Of a stretch of 64,000 nt of DNA, positions 58,216 to 64,000 are shown piece after piece. The notes beneath the pieces are model-generated. The model was not told where the DNA came from. It was given only the letters and a program-made list of their open reading frames with translations, and did not search any database. The position numbers and the translations under genes were made by a program. Source of the DNA: JAEWWD01 sp964440115 (GTDB lineage Bacteria; Bacillota; Clostridia; Christensenellales; CAG-138); NCBI GenBank assembly GCA_964440115.1, contig CAYTPV010000006.1, forward strand, positions 186,001 to 250,000. The letters run 5' to 3'. Every line of letters begins with the position of its first letter. The first letter of the stretch is position 1.

Positions 58216-59898
58216 TCAATTGCCGTTTTCGATCGATAACTTATTGCCAAACATGCGCATCATATCCTGTATCTGAGGATCGTCGGATTGCTGTACCTGC
58301 ACAGTAACATGCAATTGCAGCGACTCGTCAATCGATTTGAGCAATCCTTTCAAATAGTCCAAATTTTTCGGAACATTCAAGGCAGTTACATTGGGTTCCT
58401 TGTTGGGAGGGAATGCAACAATTATCGTATTGCCATTACGCCCAATGCTTTGCGCGGCCTTTGCCAATACGTATACCGGCATATTCTGCGTACGCATCTG
58501 CTGCAGCATCGATTCCCAGACAGGTTCTGAAGCATTCTGTGCAGGTTTCGCTCCGCTCTTAAGCACAGAGCTTTGCTTAACATCCTTTTGCGGACTGCTT
58601 TGAGGCACAGGTTCGGATGCCTGCGCAAACTCCGGAGGTGGTACAAGATCCTCCCACGGCGGCAGATCGTCCAAATTTGCAGAATTAGATATAGATGGGA
58701 CGATAGAAGCCGCTGCTGCAGGCTGCGCGCGGTCGACAATCTGGACACCGCTTGAAAGCGCCTGTTCCAGCTTGCTTACGCGATCGCACAGAGCGATGAG
58801 ACTTTGTTCGTCTTCCGGTCGGCAAATACGAATGAGCGCCGACTCGAGTAGTGCGCGCGGCTGCCTGAGCCATTTCATATCGCTTTGGACTTTTGTGAGA
58901 AGTTCCATTGTGCGCAGAAGTCGTTCCAGTGAGCAAAGCTTTGCCTGCGCTTGATAGCGCGCCATTACTTCCGGTGTACAATCGAGTAGATCCATGCAGT
59001 CCCCGCAAGTCTTTGCAAGCAGCAGCGCGCGCACATGCTGCAAAATATCCTGTGTGAATACACCGATATCTCGGCCGCCTCGCACAATTCCGTCCACTAG
59101 TCTGAGTGCCTTTGCCGCGTCTGATTGCAGCAGCGCGTCTGAAACTTCAAAAAGAAAGTCCGTTTGCATATAGCCAAGCACATCGTAAACGTCCTGCTCT
59201 GTCAGCGAATCGCCGCAGAAGGCAAGGCATTGGTCGGTTAGACTCAAGGCATCGCGCATACCGCCGTCCGCCGCACGGGCAATCGCCAAAAGGCCGCCTT
59301 CATCGATTTGTGCACCGGCGTTATGCAGGACGTCCTTCATGGTGCATACGATATCCTGCATGGACAGCCTGTGGAAATCATATCGCTGGCAGCGGGATAC
59401 AACCGTTGCCAATAGTTTTTGCGGTTCTGTGGTAGCGAGCAGAAACACAACATGCTTGGGCGGTTCTTCCAGAGTTTTTAAAAGTGCGTTGGATGCGCTG
59501 GTGGAGAGCATGTGCACTTCATCGATGATGTAGACCTTGTATTTCAAATGCAAGGGCGTGAAGCGTGCTTTCTCCAGCAGGGCGCGCATATCGTCAACAC
59601 CAGTATTGGAAGCAGCGTCCATTTCAATGATGTCAACGGCTTCCTCTTGCTGAGAAAGCCTGCAGGCTTCGCATAAACCGCACGGTTCTCCATCCTGTGG
59701 GGAGAGGCAGTTGATAGCGCGGGAAAATATCTTTGCTACGCTGGTTTTTCCGGTCCCACGCGATCCGCTGAACAGATACGCGTGCGCAAACTGCCCGGAA
59801 TTAATCTGGTTTTTCAGTATGGTTGTAATATGATCCTGGCCAACGACATCGCAAAACTTGCGTGGCCGGTATTTTCGGTACAATGCCTGGTATGACAT
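58216..59898 (-). CDS. dnaX: DNA polymerase III subunits gamma and tau
   Basis: 560 residues from the ATG at 59896-59898, behind GGAGGGAG. AAA+ clamp-loader ATPase: MSYQALYRKYRPRKF start, Walker A GSRGTGKT (45-52), zinc site Cys64/73/76/79, Walker B VYIIDEVHMLS, and sensor TTEPQKL. The C-terminal part (~380-560) is the variable tau region. Loads the sliding clamp during replication. I see no obvious slippery A-run for producing a short gamma form. Confidence 0.96.
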   Translation of the reverse strand: MSYQALYRKYRPRKFCDVVGQDHITTILKNQINSGQFAHAYLFSGSRGTGKTSVAKIFSRAINCLSPQDGEPCGLCEACRLSQQEEAVDIIEMDAASNTGVDDMRALLEKARFTPLHLKYKVYIIDEVHMLSTSASNALLKTLEEPPKHVVFLLATTEPQKLLATVVSRCQRYDFHRLSMQDIVCTMKDVLHNAGAQIDEGGLLAIARAADGGMRDALSLTDQCLAFCGDSLTEQDVYDVLGYMQTDFLFEVSDALLQSDAAKALRLVDGIVRGGRDIGVFTQDILQHVRALLLAKTCGDCMDLLDCTPEVMARYQAQAKLCSLERLLRTMELLTKVQSDMKWLRQPRALLESALIRICRPEDEQSLIALCDRVSKLEQALSSGVQIVDRAQPAAAASIVPSISNSANLDDLPPWEDLVPPPEFAQASEPVPQSSPQKDVKQSSVLKSGAKPAQNASEPVWESMLQQMRTQNMPVYVLAKAAQSIGRNGNTIIVAFPPNKEPNVTALNVPKNLDYLKGLLKSIDESLQLHVTVQVQQSDDPQIQDMMRMFGNKLSIENGN

Positions 59899-60112
59899 AG
59901 GCTCCCTCCACAATTCCCGCAATAAAACCAAATACTTGTTCTATACTGCTTTATTGTATCATCGTATCGGCAATAGTTTCAATGCTGCCTTTTTCCACCA
60001 AAACCATCACAAATTCCAGAATATACTTGCACACAAATTCGCCAAGCCCTACAATGATAAAAACCCGCCTTACAGGAAAATTGCCACTCTACTATAGAAG
60101 GAGCATAGTGAT

Positions 60113-61300
60113 ATGACTAATTTCGCTAAGAGAATGGATGGCGTATCCGGCAGCGTTATTCGGGAGATATTCAAAATGATGGGAGATCCCGAAATGATAT
60201 CGTTTGGCGGGGGGAATCCGGCCAAAGAATCTTTCCCCATAGATGTCGTGGAACGGATTGCTCACGAAGTTTTGGAGCATAACGGCGCCGGTATACTGCA
60301 ATATGGAGCGACCGAAGGTTTTTCGCCCCTGCGCGAATCCTTTTTGAAATATATTGCGGGCCCAAAGGGTGTGGAAGCCGCTATAGAGAATGTACTTACT
60401 TTGTCCGGTTCCATGCAGGGGTTGGATCTCGTTACCAAAGTATTTGTCGATCCCGGCGATGCGGTGCTCGTTGAGTCTCCGACATTCCTCGGTGCACTAC
60501 AGGCGTTCAACACGTATCAGGCAAAGTGCGTACCCGTAAGCATGGATGACGAGGGAGTTGACATTAACGAACTCGAGGAAAAGATCCGCAAATACCGTCC
60601 AAAGCTCTTCTATGTCATTCCGACTTTCCAAAACCCCACAGGAAAAACCCTTGGGGTTGAACGCCGCAAGGCAATCGCTGCCTTAGCCGAAAAATACGAC
60701 TTTATCGTGATTGAAGATGATCCGTATTGTGATCTTCGGTACCGCGGAGAACCCATGCCGCCCATCAAGATATTTGACCGCGCAGGACAGGTCATATTGC
60801 TGAACAGCTTCAGTAAAATACTGTCCCCGGGCCTGCGCGTAGGCGCGGCTGTCGCGGCGCCGGAAATTATACGCAAAATGACGGTCGCAAAACAAAGCAG
60901 CGATACGCATACATCCAATCTGACGCAAGCAATAGCGGACGCCTTCCTTCGCAATCAGTTGCTTCCCGGTCACCTTGCGCATATACTTCCTATTTATACG
61001 GAACGGCTGAACGCTATGCTGGAGGGACTGGACCGTTTCTTCCCCACATCCTGCCGGTTTACGAGACCGGAGGGCGGATTGTTTGTGTGGGGAGAAGTGG
61101 ACGGAATACGAGATATGCCTGCCATTCTCAAAACAGCCACGCAGGAATTGAAAGTAGCTTTTGTTCCGGGTCAGTTCTTTTTCGTAGATCCTGCCACAAT
61201 GGGGCAGAATACGATGCGGCTGAACTTCTCTTCCGCAACGCCGGAGAAGATTTTAATCGGCCTCGAGCGATTGGGCGGACTCCTTTCACAAAACGCCTGA
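60113..61300 (+). CDS. PLP-dependent aminotransferase (class I/II, 2-aminoadipate-type)
   Basis: 395 residues behind GAAGGAG. Fold-type I features: the PLP-Lys in NSFSKILSPGLRVG, DDPYCDLRY with the Asp that holds the PLP ring nitrogen, and a conserved Arg near the C-terminus (NTMRLNFS). The opening FAKRMDGVSGSVIREIFKMM and SFGGGNPAKESFP resemble LysN-type 2-aminoadipate and aromatic aminotransferases. Substrate not decidable. Single gene with its own terminator. Confidence 0.9.
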   Translation: MTNFAKRMDGVSGSVIREIFKMMGDPEMISFGGGNPAKESFPIDVVERIAHEVLEHNGAGILQYGATEGFSPLRESFLKYIAGPKGVEAAIENVLTLSGSMQGLDLVTKVFVDPGDAVLVESPTFLGALQAFNTYQAKCVPVSMDDEGVDINELEEKIRKYRPKLFYVIPTFQNPTGKTLGVERRKAIAALAEKYDFIVIEDDPYCDLRYRGEPMPPIKIFDRAGQVILLNSFSKILSPGLRVGAAVAAPEIIRKMTVAKQSSDTHTSNLTQAIADAFLRNQLLPGHLAHILPIYTERLNAMLEGLDRFFPTSCRFTRPEGGLFVWGEVDGIRDMPAILKTATQELKVAFVPGQFFFVDPATMGQNTMRLNFSSATPEKILIGLERLGGLLSQNA

Positions 61301-61317
61301 TAGATAAGATGAATTAT

Positions 61318-61345
61318 GGCCTCGCAATATTGCGGGGCCTTTTTT
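61318..61345 (+). terminator. Terminator of the aminotransferase gene
   Basis: Hairpin GGCCTCGCAAT/ATTGCGGGGCC followed by six T. Confidence 0.9.
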
Positions 61346-61521
61346 GGTATTGTCATGAGTGCGGGGTATCTTCTTAAGCGTGATTTGGGATAAAAACACT
61401 GAGCTTTAGAGATATGAATAATTTCAAATGCAGGGTGTATCCATTCGCATTCTGATTTCCCCTTTTCTGATGAATCGTTCTACGATATAATACTTACATC
61501 ACACTTTACGGAGCAGCTGCC

Positions 61522-62397
61522 ATGAACAAGTATCGTATTGTTACAGATGCAACAGCGGACTTGCCGCAAGAGTTAGTGGAAAGCATGGGCATTTCCGTCA
61601 TTCCTATGGAATGCCGGCTTAACGAACAGACATTTATTTATGAGCCGACAGGCAAATACATGAAGCCTGAAGCCTTTTATGCGCAGATGCGCGAGGGTGC
61701 ATCCACGGCGACATCGCAGATCAATGTGTTCGCGTATGTAACGCATTTTGAACCGATATTGCAGGCCGGGGAGGATATTCTATATATCGCCTTTTCTTCA
61801 GCACTGACGGGTTCCCAGCAATCTGCCGTCATTGCCATACAGGAACTGGAAGCCAAATATCCTGGCCGTAAAATAAATATGGTGGATTCTTTGTGCGCGT
61901 CGCTGGGTGAAGGCTTAATGGTATATGCGGCGGCAAAGAAGCAGGAGGAAGGGCTGGATCTGGAAGCTCTTTCGCAATGGGTCATTGATAACCGCCTCAA
62001 CCTATGCCATTGGTTTACTGTGGATGATCTTGCGTATCTCGCACGGGGCGGCAGGGTTTCCGCAACATCAGCTTTTCTAGGCACTGCATTGCGCATAAAG
62101 CCTGTGCTGCACGTTGACAATGCAGGCAGGCTTGTGCCGCTTGAAAAAGTGCAGGGAAGAAAGCGTTCTCTAAAAGGCCTTGTGGAGCAAATGGAGAAAC
62201 AGTATACGCCTGAGAATAATGATATTGTCTTCATCGGACACGCCGACAGCGCGGAAGACGCGGAATATGTTCGTCAGTTAGTGGAAGAACGCTACGGTGT
62301 GAAAAACTTTCTTGTTAACTTTATCGGCCCAATTGTAGGCGCGCATTCTGGACCGGGCACGATCGCTTTGTTCCACTTTGGAAAAAGCCGTTCATAA
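61522..62397 (+). CDS. DegV-family fatty-acid-binding protein
   Basis: 291 residues. Typical DegV start (YRIVTDATADLPQELVE), the lipid head-group motif SALTGSQQSA, DSLCASLGEGLMV and DDLAYLARGGRVSAT. Family members bind a long-chain fatty acid and, as FakB, present it to the kinase FakA for phosphorylation. A TATAAT at 61486-61491 is the likely -10 box. Ends at a terminator shared with the next gene. Confidence 0.94.
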   Translation: MNKYRIVTDATADLPQELVESMGISVIPMECRLNEQTFIYEPTGKYMKPEAFYAQMREGASTATSQINVFAYVTHFEPILQAGEDILYIAFSSALTGSQQSAVIAIQELEAKYPGRKINMVDSLCASLGEGLMVYAAAKKQEEGLDLEALSQWVIDNRLNLCHWFTVDDLAYLARGGRVSATSAFLGTALRIKPVLHVDNAGRLVPLEKVQGRKRSLKGLVEQMEKQYTPENNDIVFIGHADSAEDAEYVRQLVEERYGVKNFLVNFIGPIVGAHSGPGTIALFHFGKSRS

Positions 62398-62409
62398 AAT
62401 GGTTAAGAA

Positions 62410-62437
62410 AAATACCTGCGCAACTGCGCAGGTATTT
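62410..62437. terminator. Bidirectional terminator between degV and the DNA-repair pair
   Basis: AAATACCTGCGCA and TGCGCAGGTATTT arms with a three-base loop, flanked by A and T runs so that it serves both converging genes. Confidence 0.92.
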
Positions 62438-63238
62438 TTAAATATTCGGATTAGTAATGTCAATCGACGCGAGAGCCGCTGCAGAACCAGCAGAAATATC
62501 TTTCCCATCTTCAGAAAATTCGGTCATACAGCCCCAGTATCGTTTAGGCATGTGTCCCATGCGGCAGCGTGGGTTGTGACGTTCCTTGATCTCAATGGTA
62601 TGATAGAACATTCGCCATAGATTGCGATATCTCTTTTCCTCATCGGAGGGGGCCGGAAGAGAGAGTTCCTCTACAGAGTTAAGCGTCCAGGAATGGTTGA
62701 CGTAGAGCAGTGCAAGCCCATGCGTCTTATCATAAATCAGGAACTGCTCTTCGGGAAACCGCTCGCAGAAATGGGGCGTGATGATGGGAAGCACATTGTT
62801 TTTTGGCTCAATCTGCGCTGCGAGTGCTCCGTTGATATCCGAAAAACGGATAAAGCCTGTATATAAATGTGCCTCATGTTCCAAATGCCTAACTGCAGCA
62901 TAGAGCTCATGCACCACATTATCCGTGAGCATATTCAATACTGATGGACCAACACTGTACCCCTTACGCAGAAATTCTAGTATTAATAGATCTTTGCGCG
63001 GATGGCAGGTCAGGAATGCCCGTTTTATAAAATCAAGAACGGCACAGCCCATTTTTTTCGGTATGGAAGAAAATACGCGAGTTGCGCGTTCGGGAACGGT
63101 AGCAATCTGCCTGACGGGGAGTAAAAGGGGCAGGGGAGAATAGGCAGTCGACACATCCGAAGGCAATTCATTTCTATCGTAGCTTTCAAAAACGCAGCAC
63201 AACAGCCCGTCGAAGCTTCCGTCGTAACAGTAAATCAT
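62438..63238 (-). CDS. TIGR03915-type DNA metabolism protein
   Basis: 266 residues from the ATG at 63236-63238, which overlaps the upstream stop as ATGA; MIYCYDGSFDGLL is the family's characteristic start, so the six-codon longer version is less likely. The C-terminal half has RHLEHEAHLYTGFIRFSDI and FYHTIEIKERHNPRCRMGHMP (given in part; a DUF4130 uracil-DNA-glycosylase-like region). The gene always travels with a radical SAM partner, as here. The pair is thought to act in DNA repair or modification, but the reaction is not known. Confidence 0.88.
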   Translation of the reverse strand: MIYCYDGSFDGLLCCVFESYDRNELPSDVSTAYSPLPLLLPVRQIATVPERATRVFSSIPKKMGCAVLDFIKRAFLTCHPRKDLLILEFLRKGYSVGPSVLNMLTDNVVHELYAAVRHLEHEAHLYTGFIRFSDINGALAAQIEPKNNVLPIITPHFCERFPEEQFLIYDKTHGLALLYVNHSWTLNSVEELSLPAPSDEEKRYRNLWRMFYHTIEIKERHNPRCRMGHMPKRYWGCMTEFSEDGKDISAGSAAALASIDITNPNI

Positions 63239-64000
63239 ATTTGACCGCTCAGGCATTTGTACAGCTCCTCGCGCGCGATGGCAGGGTGTTCAAGAAGGGA
63301 AAGCTGGCGGGCTGAGCCTTGCTCAGACTCTAGCCGGGCCTCCTTTGATAATAATGAGCTTAGCAGCATATCCTGCGCAATATCCAAATGATCAGGGCGC
63401 TTGCCGCAGCAGGTGATGAAATACTGCGCCCGTTTTAGCACGACCCCCAGCCGCTTGAGACCAACAAAATCTATGCTGCCGGTGCGGCGCGCTACTATGA
63501 TTCGCTGCGCGCTGCGGACGCCGATACCCGGCACACGCAACAAAAGTTCGTAGGGTGCGCGATTGATCTCTAAAGGAAACAGTTCGGGATGGTTCAGCGC
63601 CCAATTGCATTTGGGGTCGAGCAAAGGATGCAGGCTGGGATGCGCTTCGTCGAGCAGTTCGCCCGCTGAAAAACCATAGAATCGAAGCAGCCAGTCTGCC
63701 TGATAAAGCCTGTGTTCCCGCAAAAGCGGTGGTTTTGTGCCGACTGCCGGGAGCAGTGAATTCTCGGCGATGGGGACATACGCGCTGAAAAACACACGCT
63801 TGAGGCGGTATGATTTATATAGCCCCTCCGTCAAATTCAGTATCTGCAGGTCGTTTTCCTGTGTTGCTCCGACAATCATCTGCGTGCTTTGCCCGGCTGG
63901 TGCGAATTTGGAAGTATGCTTATATATGGCAAGCTCGCGTGTGTTCTGTTCAATGTTCGAACGGATGTATCCCATGGGCGCGAGTATCGATTGTTTTGAT
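63235..64000 (-). CDS. DNA modification/repair radical SAM protein (TIGR03916-type), C-terminal part
   Basis: Open through the window edge, so only the C-terminal ~255 residues are seen; the Met at 63973-63975 is internal. Visible: the family block AIYKHTSKFAPAGQSTQMIVGA, FFSAYVPIAE, and a helix-hairpin-helix DNA-binding motif RVPGIGVRSAQRIIVARR followed by GLKRLG. The radical SAM cysteine motif should lie upstream, outside the window. Partner of the following overlapping gene. Confidence 0.9.
   Translation of the reverse strand, partial: SKQSILAPMGYIRSNIEQNTRELAIYKHTSKFAPAGQSTQMIVGATQENDLQILNLTEGLYKSYRLKRVFFSAYVPIAENSLLPAVGTKPPLLREHRLYQADWLLRFYGFSAGELLDEAHPSLHPLLDPKCNWALNHPELFPLEINRAPYELLLRVPGIGVRSAQRIIVARRTGSIDFVGLKRLGVVLKRAQYFITCCGKRPDHLDIAQDMLLSSLLSKEARLESEQGSARQLSLLEHPAIAREELYKCLSGQI

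Overview
The window reads as chromosomal DNA of an anaerobic, endospore-forming Firmicute, most likely a member of Clostridia. The case rests on the cotJABC spore-coat operon, a small acid-soluble spore protein gene, SpoIID- and VanW-type envelope proteins, the oxygen-sensitive class III ribonucleotide reductase (nrdDG), an archaeal-type split glutamate synthase, a KamA-family radical SAM enzyme, HPr kinase, and strong GGAGG ribosome binding sites throughout. Base composition is moderate. There is no rRNA, CRISPR array, transposase or prophage. Most of the window is ordinary core genome with good operon structure.

Layout. 1-2740: argG and argH (minus), with a likely ArgR operator over the argG promoter. 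2860-5710: a PspA / zinc-ribbon / SPFH envelope-stress operon. 5747-7200: infC-rpmI-rplT with an L20-type leader and an ATC start codon for IF-3. 7237-9050: an RNA 2'-O-methyltransferase and a lone PTS EIIC. 9240-11470: an ATP-grasp ligase paired with a lysine-2,3-aminomutase-like radical SAM enzyme. 11839-16989: five-gene ferredoxin/FAD glutamate synthase operon. 17256-23570 (minus): a 2-oxo-acid/acetoin dehydrogenase operon (E1a, E1b, E2, E3) with a SorC-type regulator, then a small unknown gene. 23703-30747: sugar/PTS control genes (ptsI, class II aldolase, EIIA, PHP phosphatase, ROK glucokinase, hprK, HAD phosphatase). 30872-35290: VanW lipoprotein and nrdDG behind a promoter that carries an NrdR box. 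35402-38299: a polar amino-acid ABC transporter controlled by a lysine riboswitch. 38336-40602: an ABC exporter pair. 40805-41935: cotJABC. 42061-45760: an RsiV-like protein, a DUF4342 protein and a two-component system. 45894-53739: small membrane proteins, a frameshifted MFS transporter, an SASP gene, a frameshifted pterin-type methyltransferase, and a lipoprotein/SpoIID pair. 53915-59898: GNAT, tRNA-Leu, PlsC, a lipoprotein, and the recR-ybaB-dnaX replication/repair operon. 60113-64000: aminotransferase, DegV, and a two-gene DNA-repair radical SAM system that runs off the window.

How the parts fit. Nitrogen and amino-acid metabolism is prominent: arginine synthesis, glutamate synthase, lysine uptake, KamA. 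Carbon control through phosphotransfer is the second theme: EI, EIIA, EIIC and HprK are all present, but HPr itself is not in the window. The least understood unit is the ATP-grasp/KamA pair. Its active-site residues point to a beta-lysine-like product that is then ligated to something else.

Caution on sequence quality. Three genes (about 46.9, 49.5 and 50.6 kb) each carry an apparent one-base loss in a G or C run, within under 4 kb. Either this stretch has homopolymer errors or these genes are decaying or phase-variable.
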